From: Serilophus lunatus
Lineage: Eukaryota > Chordata > Aves > Passeriformes > Eurylaimidae
Direction: 5' to 3'
Length of the DNA: 64,000 nucleotides
Assembly (NCBI GenBank): GCA_013399895.1
Contig: VXBA01003153.1
Coordinates: 62,001 to 126,000, forward strand
Under the pieces are notes generated by a model that was not told the DNA's origin, made no database searches, and saw nothing but the letters and a program-made list of their open reading frames with translations. Positions 13,441 through 27,530 of the stretch are shown piece after piece. The translations under genes and the position numbers were made by a program. The number at the start of each line of letters is the position of its first letter. Position 1 is the stretch's first letter.

Positions 13441-13601
13441 CTACAGAATGACTGAATTGCTAGGGTTGGAAGGGGCCTCTGAATATCATCCGGTCCAACA
13501 TCCCTCCCAAGGCAGGGCCGCCTAGAGCAGGTTACACAAGAACAAATCCAGGTTGGTTTTGAATGTCTCTATGACCTCCCTGGGCATCCTGTCACTGGCA
13601 G
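13441..13601 (-). mobile_element. CR1 LINE, 3'-end fragment
   Basis: CTACAGAATGACTGAATT followed by GGGTTGGAAGGGGCCTCTG, GGTCCAACATCCCTCCCAAGG and CGCCTAGAGCAGGTT matches the reverse complement of a CR1 3' region. An internal piece is missing before the TGACCTCCCTGGGC segment. The copy is minus-oriented, truncated and non-coding. Because it carries its own 3' terminus, it is a separate insertion from the fragment 370 bases upstream. Confidence 0.92.
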
Positions 13602-16600
13602 TTGAGTTTATATACAGTCATAGTTGTTTTACAAACACAGAGACACGCCATTTCTTGACTTCCACTGGAATATATTATAGCCACAGTCAGTAGATAGTAT
13701 TTACCTTATCCATTAGTTGGATATATTCTATTAATACCTGAAGTTGTGATTTTACCATGAAACAAGACAGTTGAAAGTAAGGCAGTTCTCCCTAATTGCT
13801 TTTAATGACTTTTCTGGGTAACAGTATTTAGTGCTAATATGCAGCCTGACAACATTTTGTCTAGCCCACTCCTCAAAAAATGCAAACAAATAAAACCTCT
13901 GAATTCAAAAGTTTGCAGCAAGAATAAAAATGTTATCCAACAACTTACTTTTCTCCTTGAATCTTTTGTTCCTGTAACACAATGCCAGAACCTTGACTCA
14001 AACACCTGGGCAAACACCGCTTAACCCCTTTACACCGGGTGAATGCTTCCCAATTAAATGAAATATTTACTAATACTGTTCCAATTAAGCAGTGGTGGTG
14101 CTTTGTGCTGTCTTAGGCTATTAGTTCTACTGGGAACATCTTTAGAGTTATCCATTAAAGGCAGTCTAAAAATTTTGTCTATGTTGGTTAAGAGGAAAAT
14201 ACTGTGTTAGAATGGTTAACAGGTAACAGAGTAATCTAAAAATTTACTTGCCACTTCACTAAAATTCTTTCTTTCACTCTAAATAAAGGATGCCTCATAT
14301 TTCAGTGGTGATACATTGCAATCACATCTTTATTCATATTTTCATATTATCAGTGTGCAGGTCTACCTTGCAAGTCAGTGGCCACTAAACGTTTTTGGGG
14401 AGACAGGGATATGGAGGGATAAAGCAGAGGATGAGCAGTAGACAGATCTCTGTGTACCTGTCCTCGAGTCCTCAGACATCAACTGCACTGCTCTTGCTGG
14501 CAGGAAGAGAGAGTGATGCCAGCTGCAGTCTGAGTGGGGAGTCAGGTCACCCTCTGTGGGGAACCACATGTGGGAAATACAACACATAAAATCAGATCTG
14601 GTTGCTTGTGTCCTTTTCCCCTTTCAGAGCTTGTCTAACACCTGTTAAAGGCTACTTAATGAAGACAACACTCCACCCCTTACTCCCCAGCCCATATTTT
14701 AACTAGCAGTTCTGACATGGAATGCTTTTTCATCCTTTGAGGACTTCTGAAACTTTGAAAAATATTTCCTTCTTGCAATAGAAACATCAACACATTTTAT
14801 AATTCTAGGCCCCTAGATTTTTTTGTGTCCTTACAAATAATATCCAAAAAGCATGGAATTTTTGCTTTAAAAGTTGTCAAATGTAACATTAGAAAATAAA
14901 ACCATTGTTGTTGCTGGTTTTTTTCTCAAAATTAAATATAAATTGAAACAGAACCTTTTACATATACAGATTAGGTATTAAGGCACACTTTGCAGTCAGT
15001 GAATAGAATAGAACCTTAAGCAAAGCAATCATCTTAGTTTATACAGTTGGGGTAATCTGCTTTTTGAAACGTCTATTTCTCCTTCCATTTTCTGTAACCA
15101 GAACTGTTTTGACTGGCTTGGATTAATAAAAAACAATCATCTGAAGGTTGAGAAAATTAATAAAACTAAGAAAATTAATTCTATACTTGTCTTTAATGGC
15201 AAACTTTCCCTAAAGAGTGGGGGTTTTAATCTCTATTTTGGGCTAAAAGTCCCAAAGGATATTTCTAATGGGCAAGCAAAAGAAGTGTACTCTAAGATTA
15301 GATGACTCAGAAAAAAAGAACTGTTCTATCAGTCTAAATAAAAGTTTGCCTGGTAATATTTTAGATGTTACATGTTGAGCTCCAGAAAGCCAACTAGTAA
15401 AGGAGGCTGAAGCTTAAAATCAAGGCAGGAGATGGACCAAGGTTTTCTTAATTTCTTTTTATCTGATGAAGGAGAATATTTGAAGTCGCTGTATAAAATA
15501 GAGGGAATCTCAGGGAATCTCACTCCCTGAGCTGAGAAGTAATAAAGGGTAAACTACGAGAATTACTATGATTCTGTGTTGGCTAAAGCTTCTTGCCCTT
15601 TATGTGTAAGCGAAATGGTAATGATTTAAAATTATGTTCACAGACTACATATATGCACATAAAACACATTTTCTCATCAGCTTCGCAGGTTCATTTGGCT
15701 AATGGACTTTTGGGGTGAATATTTAAGCTTAAAACTGAGAAAGATAACATTAACCCAGTATGCAGACTGGGTAGATGAAGAATTGAACTAAGGTGCTTGA
15801 AGACTCTGAAACCCCAGGGAGTCCTGATCAGTCTGATTTTGGGGAAAGCCAAGGGTCACAACACAGGCTATACAAAATAACTCAACTAATCAATTCTTTC
15901 TTAAAAAACCTCTCGTTATTACTATCAAATACGTGGAAAAATGACAGGAAAACCAAACAGCAGTAATGGCAAGACAAGGTAATGTTTGCAAGGATATGAT
16001 AGCTATGGCATTAATATGATCAACTACAATATTGTTTGTAAATAGCTCCTATGTTATTTTCCAGTAAGTCTCTGCTGGGTGTTTCAGTAATTTACCTTCC
16101 AAATACATAATGCAGAAAAACAACAATCCTGTATGACTATTCCATGGAAAAACTGCATGTAGATCTCAAGATTAACATCTTTGTAATAAAATAGTACTGT
16201 CATGCTTGTTTTGGATTGTTTTTTTGTTTTTAGTCCTCAATTTTTGTGCCTCATGAATCAAATTCAGGTCAAAATATCATTGAAATGCAAATCTCCAGTG
16301 CTATATGATACAGGTGAGATGTGTTTATACCAATTCCTTGGAAAAAAAAAAATCTATCAAAAGCTTTGGCAATCCTTGACAATACGACTAGGATCAAACT
16401 TGTGACAAATCTGGGTAGAGCTAAGGACAAGACCCTTCTTCCTCACTCCTGCACGTTCTATGTACTTCTCTCTAGTGTTGTTGCCTGTTCCTACATGATT
16501 TATCCTGAAGCCAGATGAATTGTCAGCTTACACTCCCAAAACCAAATGGACTATAAATAAAATACTATAAACCATAGTTTACAACACCACTGTGTACAAC

Positions 16601-19600
16601 TAAGTAACCTAAACTATGGATTTTTTGGTAACATTACATTTCCTGGCTCTGTTTGTTTCATTAATGATTAAATCTTCAATGCCTTCTTCTTAGCTTCCCA
16701 CATAACTATTCGTTGTTCTGTTTCTAAACTATTGAATAAAGGCGGGATTTTACAAAACTGCCCAAGGTAAAAGAAAAATAATTACAAACTTGATGAGATT
16801 TAGGCACCTGTATGTCACTGGCATTCTTAATTTATAGGAGCTATTTGTAGCTAATTGTTGTAACTAATTTATTACAATCGAGATATCAAAAAGACTTTTT
16901 TCTTTTATCTTCTGACTTATTTTTAATAAGAATTTACTCAGAACTAATGATTTCTAGAAAGACTTGTCCAGTAAATTTTGGTACTTCTTTCTCATTGTTT
17001 GGGACACAAACCTAGGACTTCAGCAATACTTGCTCTTAAGGGTAATGATATATAATATAAAATTTTGCAGACTCTAAATTAAATACTCACTATTTTGCTT
17101 AAAGTTGTAATAAGCAGTTTGGATCAAACTGTCACATTCTCTTCTGCATCTATTATATTATGATTTGCACTTAAAATTTGATTTAAGCACATAGTTAAGT
17201 TCTCCTCTTGAAAGGGCAACAATTGGGCACTTTAGGAATAAGAAAGGAAGCTACTGCAACTTTAGTAAAGATGGAAGTGGATTTTAAGTTACTGAACATT
17301 ATGAGGGAAAAAACCCAAACTATAAAGACCTAAAATAATAGTAACAGCAGTATTTAAAAAATCACATTAATAGAAATTCAGGATAAAATTAGAAAAACAG
17401 AGCTTCTCTTAACAAGTAGAGAACATTTCATTCTGTAATTTTATTTTTTTTTGAATTATCATCTGTTACATTTCTTTTGCCAGAACACACAAATTATATA
17501 TCTAGAAAAAAAGTTTCTTTCCTGCAAGAGTTTTTTATTCAACTTGAAAACTGGGATATTAAATTATTTAATCGATGTTAAAATGTATTATCTAAATAGA
17601 GATATAATTGCCATGCAGTCTTAAGGATCTTCAACTTCCACTTCTTTCTCTCAAATAAAATAGACAACAGTGTCTTCCAGGGCAGGTTAGAATCTTCCCA
17701 AAAGATTGCCATGAGTAAAGGTTAAGTTTTTAACGAAGTGAACTTACATGACACCAGTCAGATGAGAATAAAACAAGAGGAAAACCAACCAAAGGAAGTA
17801 GCTGAAATAGAACAGATATGGTAAAAATTATTACCCTGCTTAAATGTGAAAGCAAAATTAATTAATGGTTGTATTTTCTCACTTAGGAAGCTTATATGGT
17901 TAAAGGAAAATTATTATTTATGTCTAAGGAGCCATGTTGAATTTTCTGAATAATGATATTTTATAAAAATATTATAGCTGATATTGTTTCATTCTTTTGA
18001 ATTATGACTCATCTGTGATTTACATAATACATGACATATACCTAAAACAAATCATCTACCTTGTTTTCCTCCTTTCAAATGTTCTTTCCTGACAATTCTA
18101 GAATTTTCTCAATTATTATATCTAACATTCTCCACTTAAACTACAGATCCTTTGTCAGTTCTGATATTTCTCAGTGATTACAAGCTCAGAGGAAGTCACT
18201 ACTCAAATCAAAAAGTTCAGAACATTCTCTGACTTTTTTCATTTGCTGTTTTCCAGTTAAATTGTGCTGTCATCCCTGTTATATTTGAATAATTATCTTA
18301 CTTCTTAAAAGAAGATTTAATAGTTATTTGAAAACACAAATGTTTCTGCAAATCATAATTTCCTCCTGAATTAGGTTCTCACTTCATAATTCTTTCATCC
18401 TTAGATCTCAGATATATTTCCTTGTAAAATGCAATGTGCCACAGTTGCCTGAACATATTTTTACTACTGTATGATTTATTTTTTTTAATTTTAAAAGAAA
18501 ATTTTATTTTATTTTGCTGATTTTTAAAGCCTAATTTTTTGAATGAGTCCACAGATAATGTGCTAAGCTTTTAAAAATTGTTTAGAATAAATATATATAG
18601 CATAATAATGTATAAAGTTACGAACCATTGTTACTGCTGAAAACTAGTAGTTGTAAATTAAGATTGTTAACAGCTTTGCACTTCTCAGATTCCCATCTAA
18701 TGTGTTTTAGAGTGTTAAACTGTCATAGCGGGTAGCAACACATAAGAGATTCTGACCTTCAATTCTGTTCTCATTTTCAGGTTTCCTTAAAGTGTAACCC
18801 TCTGATTAGTGTAACAGCTGCTTCCTTTTTACCCATACCCTGCCTTAAAGGGAACTTACCCACCTCCAATTTGCAAATAGAAAGTGTTTGCTACAGAACT
18901 GCCTTTAACAGCAACAGTATTATTGGATATTCTTGTTTTAGCAACACACACTTGGAGTAGTTTTTGGCCCTTGACTTAGATGTCATTGTCCTCTTGTAGC
19001 AGTTGTCATAATCCGCCTTGTCAGCATGCACTATACTTCTCATGTCCTGTGCATGTATATTACAGCTCAGTTTTCCCATTCAGCATCCTAAGTACATCAT
19101 AGGAAATTATCATAATGTATCCAAGAAGAAAAACTGGTTACACAATGGACCATTCTGTTGCTTTGTTTGTTAATAGCTTGTTTTCCACAGGCAAACTTTC
19201 TCCATTAAGAGCCCACTTAATTCCTTTGAAAACCGCATCTACCAATTCAGATCCACTACCTACCTGAATTTGGTAGGAAGCCACCACCTTTTGCAAAAAT
19301 GTGCGACACCACTACTCTGTCTAATGATTTAATGGTTCCCTGGATGAATGACTGTTGTGTCTGCAGACAAATACAATTGTTCACACAAACTGAGTTTGTC
19401 CCAAAAGTGTTGGACTCTGTGCATGTGTTGAAATTGATCTAAACACACAGTTTTTTATTGAATTTGTGGCTCATGCCTAGAACGATAGAACTTAGGCAAT
19501 AGGTCAGACACAGAACGCAAAGACATTTTTGCTTTTGAATCTGACAAAATTACATGGTCTGCAAAACATGTTCAAATCTCATTGACCTTGATCTGGCAAT

Positions 19601-19626
19601 TGTTTAGTGCTATAAAGCACTAAACA
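19601..19626. repeat. perfect inverted repeat, 11-bp arms, 4-nt loop
   Basis: The arm TGTTTAGTGCT (19601-19611) is followed by ATAA and its exact reverse complement (19616-19626). Transcribed, this would form a clean short hairpin. Pairing stops abruptly outside the arms, so it is too short for a microRNA precursor. Confidence 0.85.
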
Positions 19627-21799
19627 GAACTCGTGTAAGTCCACAAAGGCTACATAGGACAGTAATTTAATTCAAGTTGGTTTAAATGTTAACTAAATAT
19701 ATCTCAATGGGATCGTGATATTTCTTTATACTAAAATCAGTCATTTCCAATTTTCTTGCCAGGAGAGACTGATCAATCTGCTTTCCACCTAGAAGGGAAT
19801 GTTTCTTGAAGAACCAAGGTGGAAAAATTCAGGCCAAACTCACCAATTTACTGATTTTGGAGGCAGCATGAAATTTTCTTTCAGTTAGCCAACTACTCTG
19901 TCTTCTATCAACACTATGACTTGCAATACTATCAATGAAGATAAGAGTTAAGAAAACATAATCGGTTTTTCTCTACTGATTAAGAACATTGTATGACTGA
20001 AATTACCTCTGAGACCATACAAAGAGAAATGCAGAACTGTTTATATATTCCAGACTACAGAAAAGTAACTATCAATTGTAATTTGCCCATAAAGTAATAT
20101 AAAAGTTCTATTTACAAATGGTAGTGCATTATGCTTTGAAACAGATGTTGCTTTCAGTCAAATGTAATGGAAATTATGGAAACCTAACTGAACAAAAGGA
20201 AAAACTAACTTTATTGTTCAATGATTTAGTTAAAGTGTATTTTTCTTATTTGTTATTAGCAAAGCTAATGCTTATAATGAAATTAATGGATAAATCAGTC
20301 AGAATTATGAAGCAATGGCCAGGTCCCATTAAAAAAACTGCTTCCAGAAGTAGAAACCGAATTTAAACCACAAATTTTTCCCTGACTTTTTTAATTCTTC
20401 CTAAAATGAAAGGGCAGGAGATAAATTAACAAACTCTTTGCAGCTTTTGCACCCTGAGGGTATTGAAGACCAAAGGGCTAAGGACTCTTCTACTAAAGGA
20501 GTGCAAAGGCTGTTCTTGCATTGCTCCAGCAAGAGCAAAAAGGAAATTTTCGCAAAATGTGTTACGTGGGGCTGTAACCATTCCTTTAAATAGTTCTAAA
20601 GAGTGGGTTACCTAAGGATAAAATAGCCAACTTCCTTACTACTCTGTAGCAAGCACCCGTAACTGTTCCTAGACACATTATGATTCAGAAAGAGGGACAC
20701 AACGTTTTGATCCACAGACACTTAACATCATAGGCAAATTATTAAATCAAAGCTTTGCACTAAAGTGAATTCAAGCCACAAGAATCTGGAATAAATTTGT
20801 GAAATAAATTCCAAACTTTTTTTATCCTGTCATATCCCTTGAAATACTGGCTAAGCTAGTAAAAAAGCTGACGAGTGCTTTAAAACCTGAGGGACTGATA
20901 TAAGTCTTCTTTGATTTGCAGAGACAGAGAATGTATGGAAAATTCTTGTCCTGATGAAGTAGTTTTACCACTGGTTTTGAGTAAGGAACTTTTTTTGTCC
21001 TTTGCTTCATTGAACATGTGTATTTAATCAAATAGTGATGAGATTATATCCTGGAACTATTCCTATATTGTAAATTCTTATCCGGGGACTCTTACCGAAG
21101 AGGCATTTCAAATTTGTAGGCCTCTGAAAAATTCAGTATTTTCATCTTCAATTTGCTTTATTATAGAGCTATGAAGTAAATCTCTGTTGCTATTACTGTA
21201 GCCATATACCTGATACTGCTTCCCTTGCCTCTTTGTGCTTGATTTGTTTGCACCTGTGACAGGTTCTTTGAGAAAGGGAGCTGAACAATTATGAGACAAA
21301 GGTGTGGTGGAAAGAGTACCAGAGTTATGTTATCAACATCATCTTGTTTGTTTCAACTGTTCACTGTTAGTGGCACACTTGCATTTCATAGATTTCTGTG
21401 AGTAAAAACTCCCTTAACCTGAAAAAGTTGCATTTTCAAATTTGAGTGAACTCTGTGACCTGTTGGATTTTTTTCCACACATTTTTGAAAATGTCACTTG
21501 CTGCTCAGCAGGTGATTGCTGCATTCCCAGGTGCACGATTCTAGTTTATGTTTATTGTTAATTCTTAAGCATTAAAAAATAAAAGCAGTAAAGCAAGGAG
21601 AGACATTCATAGAAGCTGAACATCTACTAGTTCCTAAGTTATTCTGAAATGTTCCCTTAAGTGACTGGGATCTCTGTGCTCAAAATTAACTATACTCTGT
21701 GATTCATGTGATCAATTCTGTTAAATCCTTAGGAAATGCGATCATTTCTTTCAGACAATGTATAAACAAAAATTTAGCTGTGAAAGTGTATTTGATTTT

Positions 21800-21832
21800 A
21801 ACAACAACAACAATAATAATCATCATCATTAT
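21800..21832. repeat. compound trinucleotide microsatellite (AAC)n(AAT)n(CAT)n
   Basis: About four AAC, three AAT and three CAT units in tandem. In one plus-strand frame this gives a Thr/Ile run, which is not evidence of a gene. Confidence 0.85.
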
Positions 21833-24800
21833 CAACCAAAACTCTAGGTATGTAGAAGAAACACTGAGACACAAAGCCTATTAGAACAGTAACATTGGTT
21901 TAATTCAATTGAAGGGTAGTGGTTAGACTGTGGAGGGGCTTTTGAATATCAAGTACAACAGGAAGTTCTTCACTCTTGGATGTGCTATTGTTGCTGAAAA
22001 ATATCTTTGTTTTTCTAATAATAACCCTAAATAACTATTATCCCTTATTCTTACTTATAAACAATACTTGTGAAAATAAGTTTTTAAATTGTATAGTATA
22101 GATTACCAGAGCTCTCCATTCTGAGAGTTAAAGACAATTATTGACCGAAGAGGAAGATTTAAAGTCTCCATTTAGCAACTTGTTATGGCTACTCAGTTGG
22201 ATTTTTAAAAGAGCAAAATGAATGAAATATGTGCAAACATACATTCATTGGCTTAAGTAGAGTAAAATAGAAGCAATTAATACCAGTAGCCATATAGACT
22301 ACTGTGCTGGATACGATTATGGACACATTGAAAATAAAGTAAGGAGATTGTAGAAATTAATTTAAAAGGAATTTTTGTATCAAAAGTCCAAAGTGTGTTA
22401 TATTGAAAATGGAACCCCTTGGCAGGATTCAGAAGTACAAATCCCAAAGTCTTGTACAGCTAAATGTTCTTTAAGCAAGACTGTTGGCTACCTAAAAAAA
22501 GAAAGAATGTCTAGATGAATTCAGGAAGATGGAAATAATGTTGCTGATTATTGCTTTTGGCTAACTAACCAATTATTTAAAATTTAAGGAAGAATAGATA
22601 TTAGCCTATATATTTTAATTATTGTTTGTGTTTCATAATTTCCTCTCCACATCACTAAATTAGTCTCCTGCAAAAAAAGCATGTCTGAGAAAGAAGCTAT
22701 CAAGCAAATTTGAAGTTGCTTATGGTGAAATATGAGAGCCCAGACTGCTGCACTGATAAAAAGAATTACATTTTTAGTTTTAGTAAGTATGTTGACCAGA
22801 TGTCCTTGAATGTAATTTATTAAAGCCAACACTTTTGTGGTTGCTAAATAATTTAGAGAGGCATCATTGCAGAATTTTGCATTTGGTGACTTATTGAATC
22901 ATTTTTTATTAATACATCGCTTTTAATTATTTAAAGCTTCACTACATTATAAAATTACTTTAGGAAAAAAAATTATTGCAATCAATATATTTGTAATATT
23001 GTATCAATAGTCACAACACATTGTGGTGCTATTTCATAGTCACAGGCATTTCTGTCATTATTCAAAAAAAAGAAGTCACTTCTAAAGAGTATTAGCACTG
23101 AAACTGGTGGAGAATAGATGGACATGAATTTCAATTTCACATCTCCATCGCAGTAGTAAATTTAGGATTTGTAATGTTGTTTTTTCCCCTGGAAATCTAG
23201 GTATTGTGTTCTTAAATTAGCAAAAGCCAATATTGTTCAGCTTTTGCTACTGTTTTTTTTGTACATCTTGCTCACACAAATCCTCTTATAAGATCACGTA
23301 CTGCTTGTCATTGTTAAGCATTCATACTTAGGGTTTGATTGTAGAATTATCTGAATACTCAGAAACCATGAAGGCTGATTTGAGGATGCAGAAACAGAGG
23401 TTCAAAAATGGTTTGTGACCATAAAGAATTTGCAATATATCTCTATCAAAAACTTTCTGGTTTCATTTCAAAGACAAGCCTGCCCTACTTTCACCTTTAT
23501 TTTGATTAAACTTGTCTGCTCTTAGGTAGTAAAACTGTCTATAGTAGGTGTAAATTCCTGTATTTAATTGTAAACAAAACCTTAGAGGATAGAAGGGTGT
23601 TCTCAATAACACTAAGAGCAATTGATCATATAAAAACCAATTAAGGACCAATTAATTATTTATATACTAAGATTATCAGGTATATATTGAACGTAAAAAA
23701 TTTGACAACCTCAGAATAATTTTGTTTTTCAACCATGGTGATTCACTTTAAAAATAATACAATGCTATATCTAAAAATTGTAAAGCTCTGAATCTTAAGG
23801 CCACACAGATGCCTGAACTTTCATTTCTAAAGTATTTGGCAAGTAAACATCATGGTTGTATGCTATATATTATTGAACCAGGATACCTGTTGGTTTGCTT
23901 CATATTATAATTATACTAGTGTGAATCTTCTCAAGAACACTTAGCAACAACAATGAAAAAAACTCTTCTTTTTGTACAGAGGTTTGCTTAGGACTGTAGT
24001 TTCCATGGAAACTCCTAGAAATAGCAATTTCATTCCAACCTTTACAAACCCAGTGTAAGCCTTTTTCATATAGATTTCTTGTTTTAATTAACTCTTAAAT
24101 TTCAACTAGACAGAATAAATAATATTGATTTGGATTATTGTTTGTTAAAATAATCTTTTATTTTTAGGCTGAAATAAAAAATAATTTTGTCATTTGCCAA
24201 TGAATATGAAGCAACAAAATTTAAAAGAATACTGTTTAAATTGACTGTCACTATGAACAGTTTTGATTATGAAAGTTTTGTACTGCATTTTAGCTCTCTA
24301 TTTGATAGGATCTGAGTCACACAGAAGAATTATATACCTAACTCTTAGCGCTATCAAAATAGCTGCAGCTGGGAGGTGTAACTCCATCGTGAGTGAATGA
24401 GATAGAAAAAAATTATCCTCTGTAAGGAAGCTTCTCAATGAAAATGCTGGTAAACAAGTCTGAGAAAAAAGGAAACAGATGCTAAGTGATAAGAATGTGC
24501 CTGTTCTGACAGGGAACACCACCCGTATGCGTGTGTGACGGGTTGAATGTGTGTGTCTGTGGAGGGAACTTATTCAGCTGTTTCCTTGCTACGTTCAACA
24601 GTGAATTAGTAAAACAAGACTTTGCTTTTCATCTGGGAAATGACACTTTGATTCTGTGTTATAAAGGACATGTCCCTTTTATCCTTTGGTATAAATTCCT
24701 CATTAGGAATTCAAGATGGCTGGGATGCAGCCAGGATTTGAAGAAATACTTTTTCAAGGCTCAGAAGATGTGTATTTTTGCAAAAAACAACTGAGTGGCC

Positions 24801-26032
24801 ACCAAAGATGGAACTTGATTATGGAGCTTGATTAGGTTTGTGAGCTAGTCAGGTGTTTAGGCCTATTTACAGAGTTCTTACTGAAATTACGGTATTTGGA
24901 AGTCACAGACAGTGTGTCATAGTGTTATGTAAAATTGAAATAACAGCATTCATACCCGTACATTAGAATTATTATGAAGCTCAGTGTAAAATATATAAAT
25001 GTAAAATACCTCCTGGCAACAGCTTCTGTAAATACACAAAATGATATATCATACATAAAAGTGTCCTTAACTAGATGTGACAAACTGGAGTCTTTCTTTA
25101 TTGACTGTAACTGGTCAAAAATAGTGAGATAGAGTTGTGAGAAGCCTGTGCTATTGATGATTTAGAATAAAGCAATTGGTGAAATCTATTTTAATCTACA
25201 GACTAGAGAGACCATGTTATGTTTAACATCGATTGAGGTATGTTGAATGGCAAAATAATTTTCCATTATGTTTTCTATATAAGTCATGAAGTAGTTAACA
25301 AGCGAAGCTACATGAATATTAATAAGACTGATATTACCTTTACCAAGAATGAAAATTGGGAACTTTTTTAGTGGGTGATTACAAATTTGTTCTAGCTGGT
25401 AGGGTTGACTTTGAATGATTTAGGAAGTACCTCTGTAGCATATTAATATCTTTTAACGTAGAAAGATGTATCTTAAATTTTTGTTATATAGTCTTACTGC
25501 AGAAGACAATTGCAACAGAGGATTTTAATTTTCCTGGCTGTGAAGGACTTTGAAAACATTGTCCAAATTTGACAGAACAGATCAGGTATTGTTTTTGAAT
25601 AACAAAATCTTAACATTTTCCAATTTAGCAGCTGCTAATATCTTTCGCAGTGAGCTTTGTTGGTGCTGATTATCCCGTGCATTATCCACTGCATTTGATC
25701 TCTCCGAGGAGAAATATTACTAAGAATATTTTATTGATGGTAGTGTGTAAAGCAGATGTGAAGGGTTCATTCTGTAATCTCTGAAATATACATGTGGTGA
25801 GTATCTGAAAAAAACATTATCTGCCTATGGTGATCACATTTGTAGTGATTTATTTTATATAGAAAACAAGAGATCTTTTTGGAAAATACACAAGTGTTGT
25901 CATTTGCATATTTTTCTGCAGATAGAATTCACATATTTTTCTCTTTCTTTATGTCATAAACAATCGTAGTATGTTAAATCTGCTTTATGCCTTTGTTATG
26001 GATTTGAAATGGGGCTTTGGGGGGGAAGGGAA

Positions 26033-27530
26033 ATGTTGGGATTGTTTGCTTGTTTGCTTATTTGTAAAACCAGTTTTTTTAGAAACATGAAGGAAAAGCC
26101 GAGATAGCAGTGTTGGTGCCTTCGGAGCTTCTCCCCCACCTTCCCTCTCCGTGTCCCAGATGGGGGCTGGGGAGCGTCAGTGGAGTAACGCAGCGCATGG
26201 AACTGGCACTCCTGTGGCACACCCGCGGCACTGGGTGAAGGGGGCTGCATGCGGAGTGACGCGGGGACATATCGTGACTGCTTCTGCTGGTGGAGAACCC
26301 CTCTTCCCAGTGGCCACATAGGGAAAGCTCTGGGCGGTGTTGGTGGCAAAGAGGCGGTATTGTGTGGGTGGGCAGTGGTGCCCAGTCCTGCCCGGTGCCT
26401 TGCAGAGCACATGGAGCCGCATGGCGCCTCTCCGCTTGTGATGGTGGCGGCTCCCAGCTTGCTGTGGTGGGCAGAATGGAGTGGCAGAGGGTGGAGACTC
26501 ACTGTGGGTGCCGGCCCTGGTGGCGCTGGGACCCCGCATGGCCATGGCATACAGCATGGGTTCCTGCCGCCTCCCCAGCCCTTTGCAGCAGGCTGTGATT
26601 GGTGCTGCCACTCTATGGCTTTCTGGGGATGCCGGCTGTTCCTCCCTGCTGCTCGCTGCGCTGCGTGGACTGCATCCACTGCCCTCCCTGGCCTGCAGGC
26701 TGCTCCTGCGGTCCCACTGGCCTGGGGGTCCCTCCTGTGGGGTCCCTGGGGCGGCAGCCAGTGCCCTGTGCTGGCACTGTACTGGCAGTGACTGCACAGT
26801 GACGATGGCCACTCCGAATATCTGTGAGTGGCGCCACCGCCCCAGGGATCCCTGATGAGGGTCCCTACGGGTGATGAGTGCTCGGCGAGCAGGGCTAATG
26901 GCACCCCCAAGTTCTGGCTCCATGGCATTTTGGTGGGAACTGCCATTTTGCCTAGAGTGAAAATCTCGGGAACAGGGAGGAGCTCAACTCCACCAGCCAA
27001 TTGGGGGACAGCCTGTCTGGGAAGAAGATGCTGAATTCCTGCAGGACTTCCAGGGCATAAAAGCCTGAACACGGAAGTCCTGCCCTTTCTTTTGGCTTTC
27101 TCCCAAGCTAAAAGGAGCCACGACTTCCCCTTTCCCAGCTCCTGGACCGCATGACTTGCATCCCATTGGCACAGGCAGCAGCATGGCACCAGAGACCACC
27201 AGCCAAAATCCAAGTGGTATCTGTTCCTTGTGTGTCCCTGAGCGAGGGTGCTTTTCACTTTTTTTGTCTTGCGGGAGGCTCTGAGGGCCGGGAGATTACC
27301 ATCATAGAGGCAGCTTTCCCTTCCTTCTCCCTGCTCCTCAGCTGACCAGCCGGCTTTGAGGAGCAGTTCGGTATTTTTTTTTTGCTTTATTGCGTGACAT
27401 TGTTGGGTTTTATATTGTGCGTGTATTTTGTTTAGTGTCTGGGGATTTTATAAGGTCTTTAGAGCCCTAGAAAAGTAAACCTGTGTTTGCTGTTGCAGCT
27501 CTGTTTAGTTTTTCATCACTGTTGCGTGCC
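26033..27530 (+). mobile_element. GC-rich block, probable degenerate LTR element
   Basis: Composition jumps from AT-rich to roughly 60-65% GC between about 26090 and 27300. The plus strand then shows an ordered promoter-like set: CCAAT at 26997, CATAAAAG at 27056-27063, a pyrimidine-rich stretch, and AGTAAA (27474-27479) followed by CCTGTGTTTG. This order (GC-rich U3, TATA, short R, polyA signal, T/GT-rich end) is that of a retroviral LTR, perhaps of an ERVL-like family. The edges are uncertain and I found no target duplication. About 35 CpG in 840 bases by hand count is far below expectation for this GC content, which suggests CpG decay of an old methylated insertion rather than an active CpG island. 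Open frames of 420 codons (minus) and 180 codons (plus) overlap here, lack any recognisable domain and follow from high GC. The alternative is a genuine gene or lncRNA promoter. Confidence 0.42.
26997..27063 (+). promoter_or_regulatory. CCAAT box and TATA-like box pair
   Basis: CCAAT at 26997-27001 and CATAAAAG at 27056-27063 are about 55 bases apart, a usual spacing for pol II core promoters and for LTR U3 regions. A start would be expected near 27085-27095, just before a CCCTTTCTTTTGG stretch. Confidence 0.35.

Larger units (their letters stand above)
13602..26032. other. AT-rich non-coding DNA, no gene seen
   Basis: Only short chance frames occur (82 codons at most), with no recognisable domain. 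The block contains a trinucleotide microsatellite (21800-21832), a perfect 11-bp inverted repeat (19601-19626), a tandem GGGAATCTCA duplication near 15504-15523 and otherwise unremarkable AT-rich sequence. I recognise no transposable element in it. It may be intronic or intergenic. Confidence 0.6.

Noticed and set aside
25996..27258. 420-codon minus-strand open frame (and 180-codon plus-strand frame inside it)
   Set aside because: High GC removes stop codons on several frames at once. The translation has no domain, no low-to-high complexity pattern and no recognised relatives, and it overlaps a block that looks like an LTR.
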